DNA of 20,660 nt from CALWPV01 sp045632125 (GTDB lineage Bacteria; Bacillota; Clostridia; Lachnospirales; Bianqueaceae), in contig JAZQWC010000082.1 in assembly GCA_045632125.1 (NCBI GenBank), positions 1 through 20,660 of the forward strand. The letters are read 5' to 3'. The notes under the pieces were generated by a model. The model had not been told where the DNA came from, ran no database searches, and was given only the letters and a program-made list of their open reading frames with translations. The translations under genes were made by a program, and so were the position numbers. This document shows, in pieces, positions 13,084 through 19,928 of this stretch. How positions within the stretch are numbered: position 1 is the stretch's first letter; every line of letters starts with the position of its first letter.

Positions 13084-14250
13084 ATGAATATTTATATCAT
13101 TACCGATTACGGTGTGGAAGCAAATGCTGCTAAATTGCAAACCGCTCAGATTCAGGCAGTTCTGGATCTCTGTAAAGCGGACGGCGGAACTGTCGTGATC
13201 CCTGCCGGAGAATTTCTGGTTTCTTCCCTGTGGATGTGGTCGAACACCACTTTGGTGCTGAAGGACGGAGCACATCTGCTGGGCAGCGAAGAATGTGATG
13301 ACTACGAAATCTTCCCTGTTCCTGAGGGCGTGGAAATGTGTTCCGATATGGAACTGATTCCGCAACAATACGGAACTCCCTGGGAAGCTTATCGCAGAGC
13401 TATGATCTCCTCCTATGGAGAGAATAACCTGACCATCATCGGTGAAGGCCCGGATTCCATCATTGATGGGCAAAATTGTTATGATCCTGATGGTGAAGAA
13501 GGATATCGTGGTCCTCATGGTATTTACTTTACCAATTGTGATAACGTAACGCTTCGGAATTATACCTGTCAGCACAGTGGTAATTTCATGCATCAGCTCG
13601 ATAAGTGTAATCATGTGAGAATGGAACAAGTAGATTGCTATGGTGGATCCGATGGCATTCATCTGCACTGCTGCGTGGATACTGTGATCCAGGATTGCAT
13701 CTTTTTAACCGGTGATGATCCCATTGCAGGTATCAATGTTCATAACCTGACGGTTCGCAGTTGCAAAATCAACAGTTCCTGTAATGCCTTTCGAATCGGC
13801 GGTGTGGACATATTGGTGGAAGATTGTCATATTTATGGTCCCGGTTACTATCCGCATCGAAAGACTATTGTAAATAGTCGTTACGACATCTTACCTCGAG
13901 AAGCGGGGCGTCATAATATGCTGGCATTGGTGGACTACTTTGCCAGCTATGTGTATCCGGATGAACCCTCCCGGAATATTGTGTTTCGCAATTGTCGAAT
14001 TGAAAATCTGGAACATCTGCTGTACTATCAGCCGGAAACGGCGCTTCTGCAAAAGGGGACGATTCTGAAAGAGCTGATTTTGGAGAATGTTCAATTTATC
14101 GGTCTCAACCGATCCGCTCTAACGCAAGTGCCTGTGGATCATCCATTGTACATTAAAATGAAGAACGTGGAGGTTTCTTTCCGAGAGAATGCAGAAGGAA
14201 ATACGTTATTGAATGAAAATGATCCTAATACTCATGCAGTAGAGCTGTAA
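13084..14250 (+). CDS. GH28-like right-handed beta-helix protein (polygalacturonase-like)
   Basis: A 388-residue beta-helix protein related to GH28 polygalacturonases, without a signal peptide. Seen: an opening typical of the fold (ANAAKLQTAQIQAVLDLCKADGG, VVIPAGEFLVSSL), helical coils such as NCDNVTLRNY and NVHNLTVRSC, and the acid pair positions GSDGIHL (D190) and TGDDPIAG (D211, D212), which correspond to the GH28 NTD and DD motifs. The GH28 GHG and RIK motifs are not recognisable, so it may be a divergent hydrolase or a different beta-helix enzyme. The start at 13084 has AGGAG 7 nt upstream; a longer frame from 13021 would overlap the GNAT gene. A cytosolic location would suit hydrolysis of imported oligosaccharides. 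Confidence 0.75.
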   Translation: MNIYIITDYGVEANAAKLQTAQIQAVLDLCKADGGTVVIPAGEFLVSSLWMWSNTTLVLKDGAHLLGSEECDDYEIFPVPEGVEMCSDMELIPQQYGTPWEAYRRAMISSYGENNLTIIGEGPDSIIDGQNCYDPDGEEGYRGPHGIYFTNCDNVTLRNYTCQHSGNFMHQLDKCNHVRMEQVDCYGGSDGIHLHCCVDTVIQDCIFLTGDDPIAGINVHNLTVRSCKINSSCNAFRIGGVDILVEDCHIYGPGYYPHRKTIVNSRYDILPREAGRHNMLALVDYFASYVYPDEPSRNIVFRNCRIENLEHLLYYQPETALLQKGTILKELILENVQFIGLNRSALTQVPVDHPLYIKMKNVEVSFRENAEGNTLLNENDPNTHAVEL

Positions 14251-14293
14251 ACACATATAAAATGAACGCAGAGATATCTTTGGTAAATACGAA

Positions 14294-15211
14294 ATGAATG
14301 AACAAAATATTTTAAAAATATTGAATGAGAATTATTCGATATCATTTCAGCGTATCGAATTCATTCGCGATAGCGGCTGCTTAGCATATGCTGTATACTC
14401 AGAAAATTCTAAGTATTTTTTGCGTATTCCCAAGCCGAATTTTCTGGAAACGGCTGAAAAGTCTTTGGAGATTCAGTTTTTTCTGCAAAAGCAAGGATTC
14501 TACGTTCCCAAAATCATCGTAACGAAAGAGGAACAACCTTGTGTGTATGTCGGAGATGGAGAGAGCAAACAGATATATGTACTCAATGAGTTCCTAGAAG
14601 GAACGGAAGTGGATCCTGAACAGGATGCGGAAGCCATCGGAGCCTTGGTGGGACAACTGCATCGAATCATGAAGTCATATCCGGGAGAACTGATTCAACG
14701 AGATAAACATTATTACATCGATCGGTATATTGAGATCCTGCGCAAAAAAAAATGTGTGCAGGTGGAAAAATTCGAAGAGTATGGAAATCAATTGTGGAAG
14801 TGTTTGGAAAATGTACCGCGAGGATATTGTCATGGTGATTTGTATCGGGGAAATATTCTGAAAACTCCATCGGGTGATCTGTATGTTTTGGACTTTGATA
14901 CATTTTGCGAAGGATATTCGATGTACGATTCGGCACTCATTTGTAATCTCACTGATTACTTCAAGTGGGAAGAGGATGGGTACAATAAAACAAAGGATGT
15001 GTATGAACGATTCTTACCGGAATATTTGAAGTATAACGATCTAAGTCAAGCAGAAATGGAATCACTCTATGACATGATCGCTTTGTACCATTTTGCGCTG
15101 CAGGCGACCATTATTGAAATATTTGGCATTGATTGTGTAGAGAATGCCTTTTTTGACCGACAGCTTGCATGGTTAAATCAATGGCGAAAATATACGAATA
15201 TCGCGAATTGA
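14294..15211 (+). CDS. phosphotransferase (APH/choline kinase-like) family protein
   Basis: A 305-residue kinase-like protein of the phosphotransferase enzyme family. Seen: the Brenner motif CHGDLYRGNIL (D182, N187) and LDFDTFCEG (D200). The ATP-binding Lys expected in the first lobe appears as Arg44 in YFLRIPKPN. Relatives include homoserine, methylthioribose and antibiotic kinases as well as spore-coat CotS/YutH proteins, so no substrate is assigned. No convincing ribosome binding site is visible before the ATG; translation may be weak or coupled to the gene 43 bp upstream. Its stop codon overlaps the -35 box of the riboswitch promoter. Confidence 0.82.
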   Translation: MNEQNILKILNENYSISFQRIEFIRDSGCLAYAVYSENSKYFLRIPKPNFLETAEKSLEIQFFLQKQGFYVPKIIVTKEEQPCVYVGDGESKQIYVLNEFLEGTEVDPEQDAEAIGALVGQLHRIMKSYPGELIQRDKHYYIDRYIEILRKKKCVQVEKFEEYGNQLWKCLENVPRGYCHGDLYRGNILKTPSGDLYVLDFDTFCEGYSMYDSALICNLTDYFKWEEDGYNKTKDVYERFLPEYLKYNDLSQAEMESLYDMIALYHFALQATIIEIFGIDCVENAFFDRQLAWLNQWRKYTNIAN

Positions 15212-15236
15212 CGAAAAACAAAACAAATGCTATAAT
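15208..15236 (+). promoter_or_regulatory. sigma-A promoter of the S-box leader
   Basis: TTGACG (15208-15213) and consensus TATAAT (15231-15236) with a 17-bp spacer. The -35 overlaps the TGA of the preceding kinase gene. Transcription would start near 15243, close to the 5' strand of riboswitch helix P1. Confidence 0.85.
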
Positions 15237-15238
15237 AC

Positions 15239-15333
15239 ATTCAACCTATAAAGAGTGCGTGAGGGACAAGCCCTGTGACCGCCGACAACCTGCCAATTGG
15301 TAAGGTGCCAAAGCTTGATCGATAGGTGAATGG
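15239..15333 (+). promoter_or_regulatory. SAM-I (S-box) riboswitch aptamer
   Basis: An S-box-type aptamer. P1 pairs ACCTAT (15244-15249) with ATAGGT (15322-15327) and may extend outward through CATTC/GAATG with one bulge. Conserved S-box elements appear in order: AAGAG, the GTGAGGGACAAGCCCTGTGA block carrying the GGG/CCC helix and kink-turn, CCGACAACC, and AAGGTGCCAA. ACCT and AGGT close P3, with CCAATTGG within it. Together with the terminator that follows, high SAM should turn off the downstream gene. The family call is by eye from the conserved core; minor departures (CCGACAACC for the usual CCGGCAACC) are present. Confidence 0.85.
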
Positions 15334-15347
15334 AATATGATAATTTC

Positions 15348-15385
15348 AGCAATCCTATCGAATCGATGGGATTGCTTTTTCTTCT
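15348..15385 (+). terminator. riboswitch expression platform: intrinsic terminator with antiterminator
   Basis: AGCAATCCTATCG (15348-15360) and CGATGGGATTGCT (15364-15376) form a 13-bp stem (one G-T pair) with a 3-nt loop, followed by TTTTTCTTCTC. CCTATCG of its left arm (15354-15360) is the exact complement of CGATAGG (15320-15326), which includes the 3' strand of P1. The P1 strand can therefore either complete the SAM-bound aptamer (terminator forms) or pair with the terminator (read-through). This is the standard S-box OFF switch. Confidence 0.9.
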
Positions 15386-15417
15386 CTTATAGGAATAATC
15401 AAAAAGCGGGTGGAAAA

Positions 15418-16389
15418 ATGATCGTAAGAAAAACAACGGAAAAGGATATGGAATTGTTGGTGCAGCTGAGGATGGCATATTTGCTGGATCAAAACAAAGA
15501 AGAGACAACTGAGAATCGAAAGCAGCTGATCAATAATTTGTATGCCTATTTTGAAAAAGCGATTATGCGAAATGAATTTATTGCAGTGGTGGCAGAAGAT
15601 GAAGGAAAAGCAGTTTCCACAGCCTTTATGTCGATTGCAGAAAGGCCGCCGAGACCAGGTAGTTCGTCCAATCGAGTAGGAACGATCTACAGTGTTTATA
15701 CCGATCCTGAATATAGACGAAAAGGGATCGCTACGAAGGTTTTGCAGCTCTTGCTGCAGGAAGCAAAGGAGATCAATGTGGCAACGGTGGATCTGAGTGC
15801 AACGGCGGATGGGAAACCGTTATATGAAAAACTTGGCTTTACACTGCCAAAGTATACGTATATGAAACTAAAGATGGATGATAAAAAGCAAAGCGGAATT
15901 CGGCCAATGAAAGAAGTGGAAATTCCGGCATGCGTGGATCTGATTCGTCGCAGTTTTCATACAGTGGCCGATGAATTTGGCTTTACAGTGGAAAACGCGC
16001 CTCGCTTTACCGCCTTTGTAACTACGGTAGAACGATTGGCGTGGCAATACGAACAAAACCGCCCCATGTATGTGTATGAGGCGGATGGAAGAATTATTGG
16101 TTACTTCTCCTTGCATTTACAGGAGGATGGTGAGTGTGAATTGAACAATCTTTGCGTGGAACCAGAAAAGCGGCATGGAAAGATTGGAGAAAAATTGTTC
16201 CAATATGCAGTCAGTGTAGCGAAAGAAAACGGCTGCAGTGTGATGAAGATTGGAATTGTGGAAGAAAATCAGAGACTTCGCAAGTGGTATGAAAAACTAG
16301 GGGCAGAGCATGTAGGAACGAAAAAGTTTGATTTCTTTCCGTTTACCTGTGGGTATATGAGAAAAGTGATCAGTTGCAAATTCGTATAA
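15418..16389 (+). CDS. tandem GNAT acetyltransferase under S-box control
   Basis: A 323-residue protein with two GNAT domains. The first (about 1-153) has the acetyl-CoA motif YRRKGIATKV (99-108); the second (about 158-323) has CVEPEKRHGKIGEKL (246-260), in which the RxxGxG pattern is altered. One half may be catalytic and the other structural or substrate-binding. The start at 15418 is chosen for GGGTGG at 15408-15413; an earlier in-frame ATG (15337) lies inside the riboswitch leader and would run through the terminator. Its only visible control is the SAM riboswitch, so it should be made when SAM or methionine is low. Acetylation of a sulfur amino acid or related amine is a reasonable guess, not shown. 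Confidence 0.85.
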   Translation: MIVRKTTEKDMELLVQLRMAYLLDQNKEETTENRKQLINNLYAYFEKAIMRNEFIAVVAEDEGKAVSTAFMSIAERPPRPGSSSNRVGTIYSVYTDPEYRRKGIATKVLQLLLQEAKEINVATVDLSATADGKPLYEKLGFTLPKYTYMKLKMDDKKQSGIRPMKEVEIPACVDLIRRSFHTVADEFGFTVENAPRFTAFVTTVERLAWQYEQNRPMYVYEADGRIIGYFSLHLQEDGECELNNLCVEPEKRHGKIGEKLFQYAVSVAKENGCSVMKIGIVEENQRLRKWYEKLGAEHVGTKKFDFFPFTCGYMRKVISCKFV

Positions 16390-16573
16390 TAAGATTTACG
16401 ATTCCGATGACAACCATAATACCACCACTTAAACGGATCATGAAAATATGGTAATCTGTTGGAGGTTCTACGGAAGACCTATGATTCATCATTTCACGGA
16501 AATTGTAAATAGATTCGGGATAGAAAAGATCAACTAAACCCGCAAGTGTTGCAATTAAGAATAAGAAGAACAT
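16370..16573 (-). CDS. small two-helix membrane protein (DUF6199-like)
   Basis: A 67-residue protein with two hydrophobic segments (about 1-18 and 47-64) around a polar loop containing NFREMMNHRSSVEPP. The layout, with PE after helix 1, EPP before helix 2 and RLSGG at its start, resembles DUF6199-type small membrane proteins. It is supported as a real gene by AAGGAGGTG (16579-16587) 5 nt before the ATG and by a good promoter. Its last 20 bp overlap the 3' end of the tandem-GNAT gene on the other strand. The function is unknown. Confidence 0.72.
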   Translation of the reverse strand: MFFLFLIATLAGLVDLFYPESIYNFREMMNHRSSVEPPTDYHIFMIRLSGGIMVVIGIVNLIIRICN

Positions 16574-16606
16574 AGGAACACCTCCTTAACCAGGAATCTT
16601 ACCTTA

Positions 16607-16634
16607 ATTATAATATGTGAGACGGAAAAAACAA
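16607..16634 (-). promoter_or_regulatory. sigma-A promoter of the small membrane protein gene
   Basis: On the minus strand, TTGTTT (16629-16634) and consensus TATAAT (16607-16612) with a 16-bp spacer. The transcript would start about 27 nt upstream of the start codon. Confidence 0.72.
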
Positions 16635-16722
16635 TATAATTGCTGAAATCATCAAAGAAGTGTTGTATACTGTAAGCGAATGAAAAGGTTAGAATATCAC
16701 TTTCAGAAAGGCGGATCGAGTT

Positions 16723-18333
16723 ATGATCGGTATTTCTCTTCCTTATATATGGTTATTAGGTGATGAACAATTGTCGAAGCCGGAGGTTTTGTTGCCACAA
16801 CTCTGGGAAAAAGGCGTGCGCAGTATCGAACTGCGAATGATTCCGGCCGGTGAAAAACCGGAAAATGTGCGACGGGCGGCGGATATTTTATGGGATTATG
16901 GATTTAAAATTACAATTCATGCCACGGCTAAAACGGCAGAAAATGCAGTAGCAGAAGTATTAACACCTTTATCAGCAGTGATTGCGCATAAGCGTCAAAG
17001 TAATTTTATTGTTACGATCCATCCCATAGTGGGCGATAATACTGCCATGCTGTTGAAGCTGTCGGATTACCTATACGACCATAACTATCCTGTTCGCATC
17101 GCATTGGAAAACGAACGAAAGCTCCCCAATAAGACAATGGGAGATGGACTGAAACTGGTATTGGATGCTGTTACTCAGGTGAATCGTGAGAATGTGGGCA
17201 TCTGTTTTGATATGGGACATTATGACTGGTATGCGGAGCAGGTTTTGCAGGACTCCAAAGCACTTCCACCGAGGAAATTTCTAGATCGCGTCATCCATAC
17301 CCATATTCATAGATGCGTGGACGGTAACACGCATTTCCCGGTCTTGGAATGGTTTGAACCATTGGCATCGTACATTCGTGAGTTGGATTACGGTTACTAC
17401 GGCGTTTATAATCTGGAACTTTCGCCGGATCGCTTTGCCCATTTATGCGGTTCTGTGGAAGGATATTTGGGATCGGCGGATGTGCTGCGTAAGCATTACC
17501 CCTTTCATGCTTCCCTTTATGAGGATCTGCGACTGAATTTTGATCAGCGTTTTCATAATGCGATCAAGGTGTTTGACAAAAAAGAAGGTTGCTATGCCTC
17601 CATGATTTTCTCGGCTTCCTATCTGTTCTGTACCAATGGATATAAATGGGTGATGGATCTCGCTTTTCGCTGCAGCCGGTATTTTTCTGAAATACCCGAG
17701 AAGGTAATGGAGTATTTTGGAGATATCGATTTGATGATCCTGACCCATGCCCACGACGATCATATGGAAGAGAGCACCATTCGGGCCTTGTCGAATGCAA
17801 ATTTCAAATGGCTGGCACCGGAATACATGGTTGGTTATCTGCTGGAATATGGTATTGCGCGCGAAAAAATCATTGTGGCTAAAGTGGGCGAAACCATTCA
17901 AATCGGCCCGCTTTCAGTGAAAGTGCTGCCCGGCAGACATTTTAGACCTAACACCAATAACGGCATGGAAGCTGTGGGCTATCTGATTACAGCGGAAGAT
18001 GCTCCCACCGTTGCATTTCCCGGCGATGTGCGCGATTATCGAACCGAGTTTGTAGAAAGCTTAAAGGCTGATTATTGTTTTGCTCATGTGTGGCTTACGG
18101 ATAAAGCATTGGATCCGCAGCAATATGTTCCTAAATGTCAGGAATTTGCGAAGTTCATGCTGGAAATGTCGGAAAAGAATATTTTCCTGACTCATCTGTA
18201 TGAAAATGCCCGGAAAGAAGCGTCCATGTGGCAGAGGCACCATGCAGAGCTGGCCGCGGCTGTGATTCAAAGACAGTCACCGAACACTGCGGTGCATATT
18301 CCGCAGTGCGGCGAAATATTAGAGTTGAAATAA
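16723..18333 (+). CDS. sugar-isomerase-like TIM barrel / metallo-beta-lactamase fusion
   Basis: A 536-residue two-domain enzyme. Residues 1-250 are an AP-endonuclease-2/xylose-isomerase-like TIM barrel with candidate metal ligands in ALENE (E129), CFDMGHYD (D163, H166), HTHIHRC (H192, H194) and NLEL (E232). Residues about 275-536 are an MBL-fold hydrolase of the UlaG-like (Lactamase_B_2) type: LTHAHDDHMEE (H342, H344, D346, H347), GRHFRP (H406), FPGDVRD (D435), LTHLYEN (H491). UlaG opens L-ascorbate-6-phosphate and the isomerase-type barrels act on sugars, so the fusion could do two successive steps on one carbohydrate (inference). AGAAAGGCGGA precedes the ATG. TATACT at 16666-16671 is a possible -10 without a well-placed -35. 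No partner genes are adjacent. Confidence 0.85.
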   Translation: MIGISLPYIWLLGDEQLSKPEVLLPQLWEKGVRSIELRMIPAGEKPENVRRAADILWDYGFKITIHATAKTAENAVAEVLTPLSAVIAHKRQSNFIVTIHPIVGDNTAMLLKLSDYLYDHNYPVRIALENERKLPNKTMGDGLKLVLDAVTQVNRENVGICFDMGHYDWYAEQVLQDSKALPPRKFLDRVIHTHIHRCVDGNTHFPVLEWFEPLASYIRELDYGYYGVYNLELSPDRFAHLCGSVEGYLGSADVLRKHYPFHASLYEDLRLNFDQRFHNAIKVFDKKEGCYASMIFSASYLFCTNGYKWVMDLAFRCSRYFSEIPEKVMEYFGDIDLMILTHAHDDHMEESTIRALSNANFKWLAPEYMVGYLLEYGIAREKIIVAKVGETIQIGPLSVKVLPGRHFRPNTNNGMEAVGYLITAEDAPTVAFPGDVRDYRTEFVESLKADYCFAHVWLTDKALDPQQYVPKCQEFAKFMLEMSEKNIFLTHLYENARKEASMWQRHHAELAAAVIQRQSPNTAVHIPQCGEILELK

Positions 18334-18382
18334 AAAGCGCCCGATCCTTGCTCGCAATTGAGTGAGGATCGGGTGCTTTATG
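18334..18382. terminator. bidirectional intrinsic terminator
   Basis: A 20-bp stem with three G-T pairs, left arm 18334-18353 and right arm 18360-18379, with a 6-nt loop (GCAATT). It starts directly after the fusion-gene stop codon and lies 35 bp from the end of the convergent aminotransferase gene. A run of A on the left and T on the right edge allows use in both directions. Confidence 0.85.
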
Positions 18383-18413
18383 TTGTTGGCGCGGGGCGCC
18401 AAAAAAGTTCTAA

Positions 18414-19622
18414 TTAAGCATTGAATACGTATTTGTCCATGCGATCGAAGGCTTCCTGCACGCGGGACAGGGGCAGAGCAAGATTGATTCGAATGCTGGT
18501 GGGACCGTGGAAGGGACGGCCGTCCTGCCATACTACGCCCACATCCCAACCGGCTTTGATCACATCTTCAATGGAACGGCCGGTTCTTTCGCAGTAATCT
18601 TTGCAGTCGATGAAGAGCATGTAGGTACCCTGAGGTCTGCTGACGGTGACACCTTCGAAGTGCTCAGCGATGTAGTTGCAGGCGAACTCAGCGTTGCCGG
18701 CCAGTACCTGATTGAGCTCGTCTACCCATTCGTAACCTTCGGGTTTGTAAGCACCAATGAGGGCGTGCATAGACATCACGTTCATGGCGTTGGTATGGGA
18801 AAGGGAGATTTCTTTGGAAACACGATCGCGGATATGTTTGTTGTAAATGATGCTGTAGCTGCCAACCAGACCGGCCAGATTGAAGGTCTTGCTGGGAGCG
18901 TACATAGCAACGGTACGATTTTTAGCGTCTTCACTTACGGACTGGGTGGGAACATGCTTATAGCCGGGATGGATCAGGTCACTCCAAATTTCGTCGGATA
19001 CAACCTGAACATCGTACTTTTTGTACAGTTCCATCACTTTTTCTACTTCCCATTTTTCCCAAACACGACCGCAGGGGTTATGGGGAGAGCAGAATACGGA
19101 AGCGTGGATGTTATGATCTACGATCTTCTTTTCCATATCTTCGAAATCGATGCGCCAGATTCCTTCTGCATCTTTTACCAGAGGAGAATGGATGATTTTA
19201 TAGCCGCAGTTTTCGATGCTGCCGGTGAAGCCTACGTAGGTGGGGGAGTGAAGCAAAACCTTATCTCCACGGGAGCAGAAAACATTAAGGGCTGCTATTA
19301 CGCCACCAAGAACACCGTTGGAGTAGCCGATGTGTTCGGGTTTCAAATCGTTGGCTCCATTATGTACCTGCTGCCACTTGACGATGCTGTCAAAGTATTC
19401 CTTTCTGGGGCTGAAGTAACCAAAGGCAGGATGTTTAGCACGCTCAATCATGGCTTCCTGAATGGTGGGAAGAGAGGGAAAGTTCATGTCAGCAACCCAC
19501 ATGGGGATGATGTCGAAGCCTTCACGGGGCATAGGATAACTTGAACCGGGAGCACCAACCAGATCAACGGCAATGGCATCGTGGCCACGGCGATCTAAAA
19601 TTGAAGTAAAATCGTATTTCAT
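18414..19622 (-). CDS. MalY/PatB-type PLP-dependent C-S lyase (cystathionine beta-lyase family)
   Basis: A 402-residue fold-type I PLP enzyme of the MalY/PatB branch. These cleave the C-S bond of cystathionine or other S-substituted cysteines to a thiol, pyruvate and ammonia; some also act as aminotransferases. Seen: IIPMWVADMNFPS near the N-terminus, HNPCGRVW (N182), VVSDEIWSDL (D210), and YAPSKTFNLAG with the PLP-binding Lys245. The full family length is present. A longer frame starts at 19661, but AAGGAG lies 8-9 nt before the ATG at 19620-19622, which gives the usual MKYDFT start. It is a single gene with its own promoter and a shared terminator. A role in methionine/cysteine turnover fits, but no riboswitch precedes it. 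Confidence 0.92.
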   Translation of the reverse strand: MKYDFTSILDRRGHDAIAVDLVGAPGSSYPMPREGFDIIPMWVADMNFPSLPTIQEAMIERAKHPAFGYFSPRKEYFDSIVKWQQVHNGANDLKPEHIGYSNGVLGGVIAALNVFCSRGDKVLLHSPTYVGFTGSIENCGYKIIHSPLVKDAEGIWRIDFEDMEKKIVDHNIHASVFCSPHNPCGRVWEKWEVEKVMELYKKYDVQVVSDEIWSDLIHPGYKHVPTQSVSEDAKNRTVAMYAPSKTFNLAGLVGSYSIIYNKHIRDRVSKEISLSHTNAMNVMSMHALIGAYKPEGYEWVDELNQVLAGNAEFACNYIAEHFEGVTVSRPQGTYMLFIDCKDYCERTGRSIEDVIKAGWDVGVVWQDGRPFHGPTSIRINLALPLSRVQEAFDRMDKYVFNA

Positions 19623-19659
19623 GAAAGATTCTCCTTGATAAAAAAAGATTGATAAGTAC

Positions 19660-19688
19660 ATTATAAAGTTTCAGGAGAAAAATGGCAA
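19660..19688 (-). promoter_or_regulatory. sigma-A promoter of the C-S lyase gene
   Basis: On the minus strand, TTGCCA (19683-19688) and consensus TATAAT (19660-19665) with a 17-bp spacer. The start would be about 31-32 nt upstream of the ATG. Confidence 0.82.
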
Positions 19689-19732
19689 GAGGCAATGAAC
19701 AGGCAGTTGAAGAATTGGGAAAAAAAGACCGA

Positions 19733-19770
19733 ATTTCAAATATGTAACAGGCTTGAAATCTGTTTTTTTT
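19733..19770 (+). terminator. hairpin with T8 tail upstream of the rnf promoter
   Basis: ATTTCAA (19733-19739) pairs with TTGAAAT (19753-19759) across a 13-nt loop, followed by CTG and eight T (19763-19770). It has the look of a weak intrinsic terminator, yet no plus-strand gene lies upstream of it in this gap. It may insulate the rnf promoter, which begins 2 bp later, or end a short RNA. Confidence 0.45.
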
Positions 19771-19771
19771 A

Positions 19772-19800
19772 TTGACAGTTAAGCAATGGAAGTATATACT
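19772..19800 (+). promoter_or_regulatory. strong sigma-A promoter of the rnf operon
   Basis: Consensus TTGACA (19772-19777) and TATACT (19795-19800) with a 17-bp spacer. Transcription near 19807 leaves a leader of about 120 nt before rnfC. The 306-bp gap 19623-19928 holds the C-S lyase promoter, the T8 hairpin, this promoter, a repeated TTCGTAGC (19844-19851 and 19857-19864) and an inverted repeat, but no gene that I can see. Confidence 0.88.
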
Positions 19801-19880
19801 TTTATAGTAATGCTATATTGGGGAAAGTGGTGTTCACATAGTGTTCGTAGCTTCACTTCGTAGCATTCGTTTGTGTGTTG

Positions 19881-19904
19881 AAATTTGTAAGAAAATTACA
19901 ATTT
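19881..19904. repeat. inverted repeat just upstream of the rnfC ribosome binding site
   Basis: AAATTTGTAA (19881-19890) and TTACAATTT (19896-19904) pair over 9 bp with one bulged T and a 5-nt spacer. The core TTGTAA-N5-TTACAA recalls the Rex operator (TTGTTAA-N4-TTAACAA), but arms and spacing differ. It is either an operator in the leader or an RNA stem 9 nt before AAAGGA. Confidence 0.4.
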
Positions 19905-19928
19905 GTTATAAGAAAGGATGGGCTTACA

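Noticed and set aside
13057..13668. A 203-codon minus-strand open frame inside the GH28-like gene
   Set aside because: It lies wholly opposite a well-supported gene and has no ribosome binding site or family motif.
15337..15417. An upstream in-frame extension of the tandem GNAT starting at 15337
   Set aside because: It would be coded inside the riboswitch terminator stem; the ATG at 15418 has its own ribosome binding site and gives a normal GNAT start.
16640..16671. TTGCTG...TATACT as promoter of the TIM-MBL fusion gene
   Set aside because: The spacer is 20 bp and no TG extension precedes the -10; too weak to list as a feature.
18507..19544. A 345-codon plus-strand open frame opposite the C-S lyase gene
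   Set aside because: It is the antisense shadow of a gene with full PLP-enzyme motifs; it has no ribosome binding site or recognisable domain.
19844..19864. Direct repeat TTCGTAGC in the rnf leader as a repeat array or binding site
   Set aside because: There are only two copies 13 bp apart with no further structure; chance is likely.
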